64,000 nt of DNA from Acanthosepion pharaonis (lineage: Eukaryota > Mollusca > Cephalopoda > Sepiida > Sepiidae). Numbering within the stretch: position 1 is the first letter of the stretch; every line of letters begins with the position of its first letter. Positions 9,914 to 20,352 of this stretch are shown in pieces. The translations under genes and the position numbers were made by a program. The notes under the pieces are model-generated. The model was given only the letters and a program-made list of their open reading frames with translations. It was not told the DNA's origin and ran no database searches. The stretch is from positions 5,838,501-5,902,500 of the forward strand of contig CAHIKZ030002090.1 in assembly GCA_903632075.3 (NCBI GenBank). The letters are read 5' to 3'.

Positions 9914-11060
9914 CTATCTCCTCATCTTCTCGGAGTCTTCCTCCGTCTCCATTCCTTCCGGTTCAACCAGAGTTACCTTCCTTTTCCTTGTCTTCTTAGG
10001 CCTCGGCTCGCTCATTTCCAGGTTAGCTATTTCAGCCTTCTTCAGATCATTGGCATGAACCCTCCTCGCTCGTCCTGCCACTTGATCCCATATTATATAT
10101 GATACTGGGCCCGTCTGCTCTACTATCCGGTAGTACGGTTCCCATCTCTGGTCCAGTTTTCCTTCTCTCTGGTGGATTTTATAGTAGACAGGGTCTCCAA
10201 CCTTCAATTCTACCACCTTTCTTTCAGCATTCACCTCTCATTTCTTTTCTTCTGGGCCCTCTTTATTCTTCTTCTGGCCTGTACGAATATCTTATGTTGC
10301 TGTTCCAGCAATAGTTGATGATGATCTTCTCCCATATACCTTCTTCGGGGCTTCAGTAGGTTATCTACAGGCAGGACCACGTCTCTGCCAAACAACAAAA
10401 AAAATAAGAGAAAATCTGGAGGTTTCGTTTTATCGAAAAACCACACGGCCGCCAGAGCCTGCGTCAAATACAAGTCCCAATTTCCAGTGTTTTCTCTGAC
10501 CAACTTGGCTAATACATCTCCCAAGGTTCTATGAAACCTTTCCACTTTAGCATTTCCCTGGGGGTGATATGGGATGTTTTTATGTGCTCTACATTCAAAC
10601 CTGTCAAAACCTCTCTCATGATGCTGTTCACATTCTCCGTGCCATTATCTGTTACCAACTGCACAGGGCACCATACCTAGGGAAGATTTCACTTATTATC
10701 AACCCGGCCACAGTTCTGGCCTTCTTGTCTGGTACTGCAAATGCTTCAGGCCAATTTGTTAGCCAATCGACAAAACTCACTATATAGTTGTTTCCTTGTG
10801 CAGTTTCCCCATATGGTCCTGATACATCCATACTCACTTTCTCGAAGGGGAAGTTTGGTACGTCTGTTTCCTCCAAGGGTGCCATTTCCTGCCTTCTGCT
10901 CTGCGACTGGCACACTACACAACTTCGAACATAGTTAGTGACTTCTCCGTACAGTTTGGGCCAATAGTACTTTTTTTCCTATGAGATCACATGTCCTATC
11001 AATTCCCATGTGACCCAACCTTTCGTGGCACTGTTCCAATATCTCTGGTCTTAAACTTTT
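9914..11060 (-). pseudogene. integrase of the Gypsy element, with GPY/F module
   Basis: The N-terminal zinc motif is readable in pieces: CHERLGHMG near 11035-11008 (the two His) and SCVVCQ near 10925-10908 (the two Cys), with a frameshift between. The core starts FEKVSMDVSGPYG (first Asp, near 10830), then VTDNGTEN near 10650-10625 (second Asp), then AKVERFHRTL near 10550-10520 with the Glu, giving D,D-35-E. The C-terminal frame 10234-9914 has VGDPVYYK, QRWEPYYRIVE and GPVSYII, the GPY/F module of chromosomal Gypsy integrases. At least four frame changes separate these pieces. Confidence 0.87.
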
Positions 11061-11289
11061 TGGGCACATACAACTTGGGTTTGACTTCTTCATCCCTTCC
11101 TGAGAGATAATACAGCCTTTCCTCTATTATGGCATACTTGGTGGTCTCTCCTGACTTCACCTTCTCTCTCAGAGCAGCTATTTCACTGTCTGATTGCTCC
11201 TTCTCAATTCCTTCTGTCCAGTAAGGATCGGTTATTATCTGGGCGTCCCCTTCTTCGTCCGATTCTAATATAGGGCGATCTTTTTTAGC

Positions 11290-11890
11290 TTATTAGAGTT
11301 AATTACTCCTATTCTATAGGCTTTATCATCTACTCCCTGTTCTACCCTTACAGATCTTTCTTCCAGTTGTTTCGGTATTCTTGAGAGTAAATCTGCACGT
11401 GTTTTCCTTTCCTGCCAAATACTCTATCTTACAGTGGTAGCCACTTAACTTAAGTGCCCACTGTTGAATTTTTTTTATTATTTGTCCACTCTGCCTGCAA
11501 TAGGTACTGCAGAGGCTTGTGGTCTGTCTTTATAGTGAAGACCGCACCATTTAAATAGTAGTCCAGTTTTTGGAGAGCATACATGATAGCATATGCTTCC
11601 CCTCTCTATTACTGGCCACCTCTGTTGTGTCTCTGAGAGCTTATGGGAGAGGAAGTATATCGGTACTTCCTCTGGTATGCCTGGCACTGGTCCTTCCTTA
11701 TCAGGACACGGCTGGGTAAGTACTGCTCCTACACACTGCTCACTGGCATCCGTGTATAATATCATGGGCTTGCTGAGGTCTGGATACGTCAGCAGTGGAA
11801 CGGTTGTCAACTGTTCCTTTAGCGAATCAAATGCTCGTTGACAGTCCTCTGTCCACTTGAACCTAGCGTATTTCTTCGTCAGGGCCACTA
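11290..11890 (-). pseudogene. RT connection and RNase H of the Gypsy element
   Basis: The frame 11888-11478 begins with the usual thumb/RNase H junction (FKWTEDCQRAFDSLK) and contains ILYTDASEQCVGAVLTQ, the first catalytic Asp segment of Ty3/Gypsy RNase H, and IYFLSHKLSETQQRW. Coding similarity continues past 11478 in other frames toward the integrase, broken by frameshifts and stops. It would degrade template RNA during reverse transcription. Confidence 0.82.
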
Positions 11891-12720
11891 GCGGTATGGC
11901 AATTCTTGAAAATGCCGGATGACGCGCCGGTAGTAGCCTATGGCTCCTATAAAACCTCTTACCTGCCTCACTGTCTTAGGCTCTGGCATTTCCCTTATGA
12001 CCTTTACCTTATCCATGTCGGGTTTAATACCGTCTCCGTTTATGACGAAGCCTAAATACCTAGTTTCTTCCCTCAGAAACTGACACTTTGACAATTTCAA
12101 TTTTAATCCGTGTTTCCTCAACCTTCCCAACACCTGTCTTAAATGAAAAAGTGTTGTTCCACTGTCTCCGAAAATATCAAGATATCGTCTAAACACGCCA
12201 TGGCAAAGCTCTCGTATCCTCCTAACACTATTGATATTAGCTGTTGGAAGACTCGGGGCATTAGCTAAACCGAATGGCATCACTCTGAACTGAAACAGTC
12301 CCAGGTGACACGCGAATGCGGCCTTCTCCTTGTCAGTCTCATCCAGGGCTACTTGCCAATACCGGACCTCAAGTCCAACGTAGAGAAGTACTTTGCCTTC
12401 CTAATAATGCCAAAATGTCGTCTATCAATGGCAATGGCACCGCCAACGGCTTCGATATAGAATTCAGCTTTCTAAAATCTACACAGAAACGGTGGCATGC
12501 CATCTTTTTTTACCTACTATTACTATTGGGAAGCTCAAGGAGAGATCGATCTTTCGATCATCCCAGCTTCCAACATTTCCTCTACTGCCTCTTCTACAAG
12601 GGGTCTTTTATGTATAGGTGTTCGGTAGGGTTTTAATTTCATAGGGGGGTGGTCTCCGGTGTCGATTTTCATTTCGACTGTGTGGGTCTGACCTAGTTCC
12701 TTATCTGACTGGGCTACCAC
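11888..12720 (-). pseudogene. reverse transcriptase domain of the Gypsy element
   Basis: Segments in order: HTVEMKIDTGDHPP and PYRTP at the N-terminal edge (12720-12535), the palm start FSTLDL near 12385, FRVMPFGLANAPS near 12290-12250, then the catalytic region near 12205-12170. Here the Asp pair is readable as CLDDILIFSE, in a frame different from the flanking segments, with Cys where Tyr is usual. LKLSKCQFL, YLGFVI and the thumb FIGAIGYYRR follow to 11888. At least three frameshifts interrupt it. It is typical Ty3/Gypsy RT in sequence and order. Confidence 0.88.
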
Positions 12721-12963
12721 ATCTCGATTGTTCCTTAACAGACCCCCACTCTGGTTCTAAATTCATCCGGTGCTAATATATCCTCATCTAAGATTCCCTC
12801 TGTTTGCTCTACTAGCTTCCTTCGTTCTTCCTCGAATCTCACCCGATTCAGAGTTCGTAGGGGAAGTGCTCTCCCCTATCTTCTCCCTCTCCTAACCTTG
12901 ATAGTCTTTTGGGCCTGGTTCACCATCATAATGGGCACCAACTCGGCTGCCTCCACTACCGTT

Positions 12964-13520
12964 TTAGCACAGGGTTACCTCGTTATCTTCTAGGCCCTTT
13001 CCTTCTACAGGGACCAACTGCAGAGGTCCTCTCCGTACCTTTTTTTCTGACATTAGCCTACCCTTTCCCGACACTGCGGTCCTAGGAGGTAACTTTACAT
13101 CTTCCTCCACCACTATGGTTATCTCTTCCTCTGGTGGGCATCCCAATGGCGTTCTCTCGCCGTTCACCACCAACACAGTAGGATTAAACTCGATCTGGGC
13201 CTTCTGGCTCCGGAGCCAATCTTCTCCCAAGATTGCCTCTGTACACAGGTCGGGGGTTACGTAAAAGTTTTGGGTGCTTTTCACCCTTCCAATCCTCACC
13301 GGGAGCCTCACCATCCCTTTTATCTCCAGGGGAGCCCCATCTGCTTGCGTGATCTCTATGTCTGCTTCCCGTAACCTTCTCTTCCGTTTCACCCGCCTGT
13401 ATGTCTCCTCTCTCATCAATGACACAGATGCTCCTGTGTCCACCAAAGCCCTCATCTCTCTACCACCTATCTCTGCTCTACAGGATAGTTCTTTCTCTTG
13501 CGTTTAAGAGAACACCTGAG
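12964..13520 (-). pseudogene. aspartic protease (retropepsin) of the Gypsy element
   Basis: An uninterrupted 163-codon frame, 13455-12964, starts just before the active site LVDTGASVSLM, the DTG(A/S) triad of retropepsins. About 70 residues later EAILGEDWL is the second conserved segment (ILG-x-D-x-L). The enzyme would act as a dimer to cut the Gag-Pol polyprotein. The part after residue 100 is acidic and links to RT. It is the best preserved gene segment of the element, but upstream and downstream segments are in other frames, so the polyprotein as written here is not continuous. Confidence 0.88.
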
Positions 13521-13619
13521 CTTTCTTCTTCCTGGGTCCCCACCTTTGGGTTAACCCAGCCATAGGCGCCGGTAGTAATAAATCACCTTCATTTTTCTCA
13601 TGAGGTGGAGTTCTGCGCC

Positions 13620-14903
13620 CCTGCACCTGGGCGATCCCGGCCGGACCTCTCCCGGTCTCCCATGGCCGTTTCTAAGAATACAGTTTCTTTTCAGGTGTCC
13701 TGGCCTCCTGCAAAACCAGCACCTTCTTGCTGGACAGCTTGCCCATAAAGTGGCCCGCCCGACCACATGTCCAACATTTTGCTCTTTTCCTTTTTTAACT
13801 GGGTTGGCCTTGTGTCTATCCTCGGGGAACCTGTCCTCTATTCAAGCGGTTCGCCCGTTCACTGGTCCAAGCTTTTATTTCTCTTCTTTTTTAACTGGGC
13901 CACCCTCCCCTTAATTCTGGGGTGGCCCCGCTCCCTTTTTCTTGGGCTCGGCCTTCTATGTTAATATTGGTGGGCACCCTTCCTCAGCCCGCACCACTTG
14001 GCCAGGTGTCCTTTCTTACCACACCTGGTGCACCTGTCACGATCGAAGTCTGGGGGCAACCCCCACTTCGTCGGACATTCCACCGCCCTGTGGTCCTCGT
14101 GCCCACAGGTCCAGCAGACCAGCCCGTGTCGACCCGGCGTGGGCTTATAAAAGCCATGCCTGGTCGACCATGCCTTCTATTGGGGTCCTCCTCCCATAAT
14201 TCTGCCCGATCCACCTCTTCCTTAACCCTCTGATTCCACACGGGGGTTCTTCCGCCTACCCCCCCTTCTTCCAGCCTCTTGACTTGGTATCTGCTTCTTC
14301 CCACACCTCTTCACTTTATCCCACACCCCTGGCTCTCCCTGGCCAGCTCTATCGCTACCGACCGACAGTCTGAGCGGTCCTTCTTTCAATACGTCGTGAC
14401 GAACACGCTCGTCGCTCAGCGCCTCTACATACAGGTCCGCCAGTTGAGCCTGCATAACCGCATTATCCCTGACCACTTCGGGGAATGCCAATGACGATAG
14501 CTTCCCGCTCGGGCCCCTAATTCTCCCGGGGTTTCATCCCGTAGCTGTGTCAGTTTTAAAAAGGGCCCTCATGGCCTCTGGCGTACCTTCGTCGGGCGAA
14601 CTCTTTGGTCAGCAGTTTTTTATTTCTTCCCAAGCCAAGCGGGGTTGGTTCTCCACGAGCCCCCTTACGAACTCAGACGCTTTTCCCTTTGTGGCATCGT
14701 ATGCCAAATACAGGGTTTCTTGGTCCGAGAGTTAGAGATGGTTCGCTCTTCTCGAGGATTGCCAGCCAGTTCCTAAACTCCTTCCCGCTGCCATCAAATA
14801 CTGGGACCCTCGGTCCACCCAACAGCTTCCTTAGATCCACTGACAACCCCCGCCCTACTTCTTCTTCACCCCCCACTGCTCTATCCGACTCATAATCTGA
14901 CAT
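13620..14903 (-). pseudogene. gag of the Gypsy element, frameshifted
   Basis: The likely start is the Met codon at 14903-14901 (MSDYESDRA). A Gag matrix/capsid-like part follows with the motif VPVFDGSGKEFRNW, as in retrotransposon Gag domains. The basic C-terminal part has CCHC zinc knuckles: CWTCGHEDHRAVEC at 14075-14116 and CTRCGKKGHLAKWC at 13991-14032 are intact C-x2-C-x4-H-x4-C boxes. A third, starting CWTCGRAGH near 13770, is split by a frameshift, and CWFCRRPGHLKRNC near 13690-13730 is the fourth. Coding moves among all three - frames with at least one stop. Gag would package the element RNA in the cytoplasm. The 5' leader upstream is about 235 bp. Confidence 0.8.
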
Positions 14904-15060
14904 GTCTACAGAGAAAGACAGTCTATATAGCAACAATCGAGGTTGGGAAACAAAACAAGGTGTCCTACCTTACAGACGATTCTGTTCCTTCTTTTCCTTT
15001 GGTCCCGGTCGTTCTGATTTCTGCTTGAACTTTCAGCAACGGCGGTCGATCGTGGTCTTC

Positions 15061-15150
15061 TCAGGGTTGAAATCCCTCGGTCACCACGGCACCATACGTG
15101 ACGTGGTTGTCTCAGGGTTGATCCTGGTCACGGCACCACTTGTGACGGTT
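15061..15150 (-). repeat. duplicated primer-site/LTR junction in the leader
   Basis: The + strand reads TCAGGGTTGA at 15061 and again at 15112. Each is followed by a GGTCAC...GGCACCA segment and GTGACG. The second copy is the real PBS and LTR edge; the first, 15061-15110, is a degenerate repeat of it lying in the leader. Confidence 0.65.
15121..15138 (-). other. primer binding site, tRNA-His type
   Basis: Two bases inside the LTR the - strand reads TGGTGCCGTGACCAGGAT. The first 12 bases are the complement of the 3' end of animal tRNA-His including CCA, and the last GGAT also fits. This supports minus-strand DNA priming by tRNA-His. Confidence 0.8.
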
Positions 15151-15474
15151 ACACACCTGGCCCAGTGTCGGATCCTTTGGTTCTGGCGCTTAACGGTGAC
15201 GTCGCTCCTCCTGGTCGCTCCTCCTGGGTCCAAGCGTGCGCCCAACCCTTTGGTCAGATGATCACCAGCCTCGCCTTTCCCGACTAACCAATACCTGGTC
15301 ACTAAAGCAACTATACCGATCTTGGTCTGTCTACCCACGCTGTGTTTAGATCTTAGACAGACGGGACCAGCAGGGATCGGGGCGATACAAGTTGAGTCCG
15401 ACGGGGTGGCAAAACACAAATAAAATAAAAACTCACGACACCAAACAAAATTGCTGATAAAAAGGGTAACAACC

Positions 15475-15483
15475 TTTTATATC
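15475..15483 (-). promoter_or_regulatory. TATA-like box of the 5' LTR
   Basis: GATATAAAA on the - strand, about 335 bp before the end of the LTR. The 3' LTR has the same site at 5985-5993. It would place transcription start near 15450, leaving a 300 bp R-U5. Inferred from position only. Confidence 0.45.
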
Positions 15484-16217
15484 TTAAAGTCCGTTACATA
15501 AAAACAAAAGTGTTCTCATTTCCCGACCCGCTCTGTGGACTATGGCACCAAGCTTCTATCACACAATAGGAAAATGTCGAATTACCTACTTTCTAGAATC
15601 ATGTATGTATGTCGGAGTGTGGTTCAGTTCGACACTGGGGATAATTTCTATCGATCATTCGCAGTTGATTCTTCTCTCCGACTTGAGTTGTATTTCTTCT
15701 TCTTCTTCTACTTGGGCTGGAAGTTCTTCTTGTCTGAGGGTTTTTTTCTCGCTGCCGTCCGGGGATGAACTTTAACTTCTCATCGACTTTCGGCTTGTCT
15801 GCAGCTCCAATTCTTCTCAGGCTTTCAGGCAATCTTCTTCTTCGTCTACTTGGGCTGGAAGTTCTCCTGTCTTCGACTTGGGCTGGAAGGATTTCTTGTC
15901 TGAGGATTCTTCTGCCCGCAAAGGGGCGAGTGAATCGGGCCTGATGGCGCGTTCAGGCTCTATCCCTGCCCGCGGTCCAACTCTCAACTGCAACTCCAAC
16001 TCAACTGATTTCTGTCGACTGGGGTCCTGCTTATATTGACGCCGCAACAAACTGGGGTGGGTCTGTCGGCGTCAGGGTTTTTCGATAATTCCAAAAACTG
16101 CATTAATTCTGTCTTCTCCATTATCGCTATTGTTTTCGCCCTACTTCCTCGCAGTACCTTTGGTGGGGCGGCGCACATCCATCTCTCTTAGTCTCTCGTA
16201 TGTCAGGTGACCGCTTT

Positions 16218-16372
16218 TCAACCAATCGTTCCTGATCGAGCATTTCTTTCCCTTTTCTTCCGTAGGTCACGTGATCGTATTCGACCAATTGTTATTGATC
16301 GAACATTTCTTTCCTTTTCTTCCCGAGGTCACGTGATCGTATTCGACCAATTGTTATTGATCGAACATCCTC
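16218..16372. promoter_or_regulatory. tandem E-box repeats in U3 (5' LTR)
   Basis: Two and a half copies of a roughly 63-bp unit with core AGGTCACGTGATCGTATTCG. CACGTG is a palindromic E-box bound by bHLH-type factors. Position in the presumed U3 suggests an enhancer; function is inferred. Confidence 0.6.
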
Positions 16373-17125
16373 CCCTCTGTTTGCGGGCGTGGTTACATCG
16401 TTCTTGTTTAAAAAAAAAAAATCCAATTTTTCCTTTTTTGCATGTACGCAAAATGACAATCTTTGGCTTTCTCTCACCTGGACTTTGTCAACAGCCCGCT
16501 GCTAATTAGTCTTGACTTTAGAAAGGATCTTTTCCGCCTTCTTGGCGCCCTCTGTGAGCCAAAAGCAATTGTCCCTCTTTTTTACCTCTTTGTTTTACCT
16601 GATAGTCGAAAATCTTAATTATCTACATTGAAATGTCTCTACTTTATTAACGTGGGTGTCCAATTCTTAACAGGTCTGTATATCGTTCCACCGGTCCTCC
16701 CCTCAACCCAAAGACACTTTTTCTCTGATTAAAATTGTTTCATTGTTCCCAAAAATTTCTCTTTATCCAAATTGATAAGGTGTCTTTCCATGCAAAAGTA
16801 GGCTAGGTGCTCTGACCGACATTCTTACCAAAATGACTTTCGAAAATCGGCCAAGACGCTGACCTAAATCTCTTTCTGACTCCTATCTCCACCCTCAATT
16901 GGGTCATGCGTCATACATTTCTCTTTCTTTCTTTTTCTTCCCTTCCTTCCTTTTTCCTTTCTTTCCTTCTTCTTTCCTTAGGATCGTCTAGTACACTCTT
17001 AGTGAATTATTTTCAACTCAGTTATTTTCCGTTTTTAAAAAAAATTAACAACCTGTTTAATAAACTGAGTAAGAAAAAATTAAATCATATTTCTATGAAT
17101 ATTTCTAATAATGCAGGGTGCCACA

Positions 17126-17190
17126 GAATTCAATTGGAATTCCTCAATACAAGCGCCACTATCCATTACTCTGCCGTGCCTCACTAAATT
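17126..17190 (-). repeat. SINE family A, 5' (tRNA-like) part, split by the LTR element
   Basis: On the - strand it reads GTGAGGCACGGCAGAGTAAT, GGATAGTGGCGCTTGTATTG, AGGAATTCCAATTGAATTC, matching the head of the copy at 28363. It begins with GAAT, the duplicated target site. Confidence 0.9.
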
Positions 17191-17650
17191 TACTATGTAG
17201 TATTAAAAGTCATATCACAGAGAAATTTTACACATGTGTTGCCTGCCTGATAGTTCTTAGTGAAGGGATTGAATATAATGTCTTTTGGCAGGATGTCCAT
17301 ATTTTCAGCAGGAACGTATTTTTTGCATACTGGGAGTAATTTATTATTTTTATTTTTTATTTATTTTAAACAAGGTTTAAATATTATTGTTTTATTTTAT
17401 TCATAATTTTCATTATTATTATTTTATATTTTATTTTTATTTATTTATAATAATAATGATGATGGGTGCACTATTGAAGAAAGGTTTATTTTTCCATTTG
17501 AATTTTCCCCATTATGGGCATTATTATATCCATGATATAATAACACTGTATTTCACAGACAGAACAGAATAGCTGAAAGGAAAAGTAATGACAAACATAC
17601 TTGGTTCTTAGGAAGAGAGTTGATGTTGCTAACTCATACACAAAATTATA
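17191..17650. other. AT-rich DNA, nothing recognised
   Basis: Contains ATT/TTA low-complexity DNA around 17340-17460. No element ends or genes seen. Confidence 0.5.
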
Positions 17651-17654
17651 TATA

Positions 17655-18486
17655 CAGAGTATGAGGGATAGATTATCATCTAAGTTACGCAAAAATTAAA
17701 ATAACACTGACATCTCATTTTGACACACATATTTACTAAAATTACACAAGAATATCTTGAAATACTAAAGAGTAAATTTATTCAATAAAATCGCCATTGG
17801 CTTCAACCATGGCCTCAAGACGACTTTGGAATCTCCTGCATCTCTTCTTGTTTAAGTTGGTTAATGCTGTCAAAATACTTGCCTTCAATTCATCTTTGAT
17901 GTTACAAGGAGTTTTGTTGGTCTCTTGTTCAACTGCACCCCACACATAATAATCAAGGGGTTTGCAGTGTGGGGAGTTAAGTGGCCAGATGTAAGGGGTG
18001 ATGTGGTTACAGAAATTGTCTGACAGCCATGACTGGGTACTCCTGCTTGTGTTGTATGCTGCAGAGTCCTGTTGCCAAAAATAGGGTCTTCCAGCAGCCA
18101 CCCCCTCTTGACCTAGGGTAGCATGAAGGCCTACATCATGTGCCTTGAGGAGATAGTGAGGCATATGATGTAGGTCTCCATGTTGAATCAGAGGCTCTCA
18201 CCAACAAATTCAGGAGATCAGAATTATCAGAGTGAGTTTTCCAAACATCCCGTTTTAGACTCCTCCAACTCTTTCTGAATTCTCTGCACTGTCCTCAGAT
18301 TGACACCCAAACACTACAGCATACCATTTCCAAATTTTGGGTGGAGTGAATTGTCATGGTGCTCTTTTCTTCACAGAGAGTGTCCAACTGTCCCTACTAT
18401 ACTGTGTAAATGAAAAAATCAAAAGTAACACGTGTGTATGTGAAATTAAAAATATAAAATGGTGATAATTTACACATCGCACCCTG
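17655..18486 (-). mobile_element. mariner element, internally deleted
   Basis: Terminal inverted repeats of about 30 bp are readable: left CAGAGTATGAGGGATAG, right (reverse) CAGGGTGCGATGTGTAA, with about 70% identity over 30 positions. TA lies on both sides (17653-17654, 18487-18488). It contains the transposase remnant at 17778-18164. Length 832 bp against about 1.3 kb for full mariners. Confidence 0.85.
17778..18360 (-). pseudogene. mariner transposase, N- and C-terminal remnants
   Basis: The C-terminal 128 codons (18164-17778) are open: LLKAHDVGLHATLG, FWQQDSAAYNTS (second catalytic Asp), ITPYIWPLNSPHCKPLDYYV (the third Asp position of the DD34D triad reads His) and RFQSRLEAMVEANG near the end. 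Upstream, about 18360-18240, a remnant of the helix-turn-helix DNA-binding part (VRTVQRIQKELEE-like) is readable. The middle is missing. It is dead: a catalytic residue is changed and the first Asp segment is deleted. Confidence 0.88.
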
Positions 18487-18489
18487 TAC

Positions 18490-19180
18490 ATATTTACATG
18501 TGTCTCACACAGAGAAAATTTAACATGTATATACACAAGCAAAGTGAAAGGAGAATGAAAACAGGGTCTTACATATAATATGGAGACTCTTCTGTGTTTC
18601 TGGAGATGCTATATTTTGGATTCCAGATTTGATTGGGCTGGATATATCTGCTATGTAAAATCTCTTATTTGTGCACATGTGTAGTCACACCAGCATAAAC
18701 GAATTTAGTTCGACGAAGTCCTAAAGGACAAAATGCATCACGTGAAAACCTTTTTTTTTTTCCACTTAGTCATATTTCCTTTTGATGGGGGGTAAGGTAG
18801 TGTAAAAATGTCCATAGTGTCTGTTGTCCCAAGCACTTTCAGCCATTTCTTTAGCCATCTTCAAGGGGTTTTGTTAATTTTCTTTCATTGATGTAGTGTG
18901 TAGTGTCTATATATTAGTAACATTTATTCTGAGCCCCATGAAAGGAAACTTTCCCCCACCAAACAGAAAAATGTAAGAATATCAGAAAAACTAATATATA
19001 TATATATTGTTGCAGGAATGCTAGTTATGTTTATGTAGAAAACATGTGTCTCCTGATATATTTTTCCTGTAACAATTATTGTGGACTTGAATATGAGTCT
19101 GAGTAATAAACGAATAACACAAAACAGTATATAAAACAAGCAACAATGTATGTATTAACAAATGTATACAATGACAATAA
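18490..19180. other. intergenic, nothing recognised
   Basis: No gene evident. An isolated poly-T (18750-18761) and a short (TA)n at 18993-19006 are present. Confidence 0.5.
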
Positions 19181-19182
19181 AA

Positions 19183-19620
19183 GAAGAAAACCGTCCTGGG
19201 TATGACGATAAACTAAATTTGCATCATGGGTAAGACGATAAACTACATCCAACAGCAAGGAGGTTTTGAGGAGCGTGGAACCACCTCTTAATTACCTCCT
19301 GACTTGGAGTGGTAGCACCTGTTAGGGTCCCAGTTACAGGCAAATAGTTAACCTCCAAACTGGATCAAAATACTATGAAAGTGTAAAAACCAGCAATAAA
19401 TTTTTTGAGGAAAATATATTACCACCAATACATTATTACCAGTAATATAATTTTGAGGAAAAAATATTGCCAGCAATACATTTTTGAAAGAAAATATATT
19501 ACCAGCAATACATTTTTGAAGAAAAAAAATATTACCAGCAATAAAAATCTTGTCAGCATTAAATAATCCATTGAGGATGATATGCCATAAAACAAAACAA
19601 ATCAAACCAAAAGAAGAAGA
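19183..19620 (+). repeat. dispersed repeat with internal tandem units
   Basis: The segment GACGATAAACTACATCCAAC onward matches 44175-44540 (GATGATAAACTACATCTGGC onward) in order, including the distal AAACAAAACAAATCAAACC-like end. Inside, 19385-19550 holds about six units of roughly 30-40 bp (ACCAGCAATACATTTTTGAA). Class unknown. Confidence 0.65.
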
Positions 19621-19624
19621 CATT

Positions 19625-20350
19625 TAAACTAGAAAATGTGTTTGTATGTATGAAGTTTGTGTAGGAAAAGTCTGAGAGAAAAGTAAGACATTGAAAGTGA
19701 ACATGCCCCAGTGGGGATACATTTCCTATGTGCAACTACATCTTATAGCCTGAGTTGTAAAAAGAGGAAAGAGAATTGGTAAGAATATCATTGTCTATTT
19801 ATAGGCTTAAGGAGTATCCCCTAGCAAAGTTTTTAGTAAAGTCAAGTGGGATAGCCCACAAGACCCCACTCCTTATGTGGAGAATTTTATTCTGTCCATA
19901 TGTCCATAAAGTTTGTGTATGTTTTGTCCCTTGGAGAAAAAGAGTTGAATAGTGTGCTTGAGATGTGTGCATTAAAACATGTCAATGAAAATGTACTTGT
20001 GTGAAGTACTGTGTCATCGGGGTGCTGTATAATTTTTTTGTGGGCCAGACTGTAGCATGGTTTGGAAGATATGTTGGTAGTGTAGAAAGAGATCAATGGC
20101 TTGTATTAAAATTTTGTATTTTTCCATTGCTCCATGTTGAATTGATTTTGTTTGTAAGTCCTGGTTTGTTTTGCTGTGCATGGATGATCTTGGTGCACAA
20201 GAGTTGTAAAGTTGCCAAGTGTGTTGAATTTTTTTTTTTTTTTTTTTTTTTTGAAATTTTAAAGATATCTGGTATTATTGTTGACTTTTCTCAGAGATGC
20301 ACCTATCTTTATGTATTATTAAATTGTACTTGCAGATGTCTATGTTCATA
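19625..20350. other. intergenic, nothing recognised
   Basis: A 23-base poly-T tract at 20229-20251 is the only notable feature; open frames here lack recognisable domains. Confidence 0.5.
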
Positions 20351-20352
20351 TC

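Larger units (their letters stand above)
5650..17125 (-). mobile_element. Ty3/Gypsy-class LTR retrotransposon with env-like gene
   Basis: A full 11,476 bp element. Two direct LTRs of 1,990 and 1,985 bp begin TGTGAC and end GCCACA as read on +, and are flanked by GAAT at 5646-5649 and 17126-17129. On the - strand the order is LTR, tRNA-His-type primer site, gag with CCHC knuckles, retropepsin, RT, RNase H, integrase with GPY/F, basic region, env-like gene, 38-bp minisatellite, polypurine tract, LTR. The RT-RNase H-integrase order places it in Metaviridae (Ty3/Gypsy). The env-like gene makes it errantivirus-like in layout, though I cannot place the clade. The frames are broken many times. Because the LTRs differ mainly by single-base indels, some breaks may be assembly errors rather than mutations. 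Confidence 0.93.
15141..17125 (-). repeat. 5' LTR of the Gypsy element (transcription orientation)
   Basis: It aligns over its whole length with 5650-7639 and has TG...CA ends. It carries three 63-bp repeats with CACGTG (16218-16372), a TATA-like site near its 3' side, and CT-rich low-complexity DNA. The long region upstream of the TATA site would be U3. Confidence 0.93.

Noticed and set aside
11478..12283. Programmed ribosomal frameshifts in pol
   Set aside because: There are too many shifts, at positions inside domains; decay or sequencing error is simpler.
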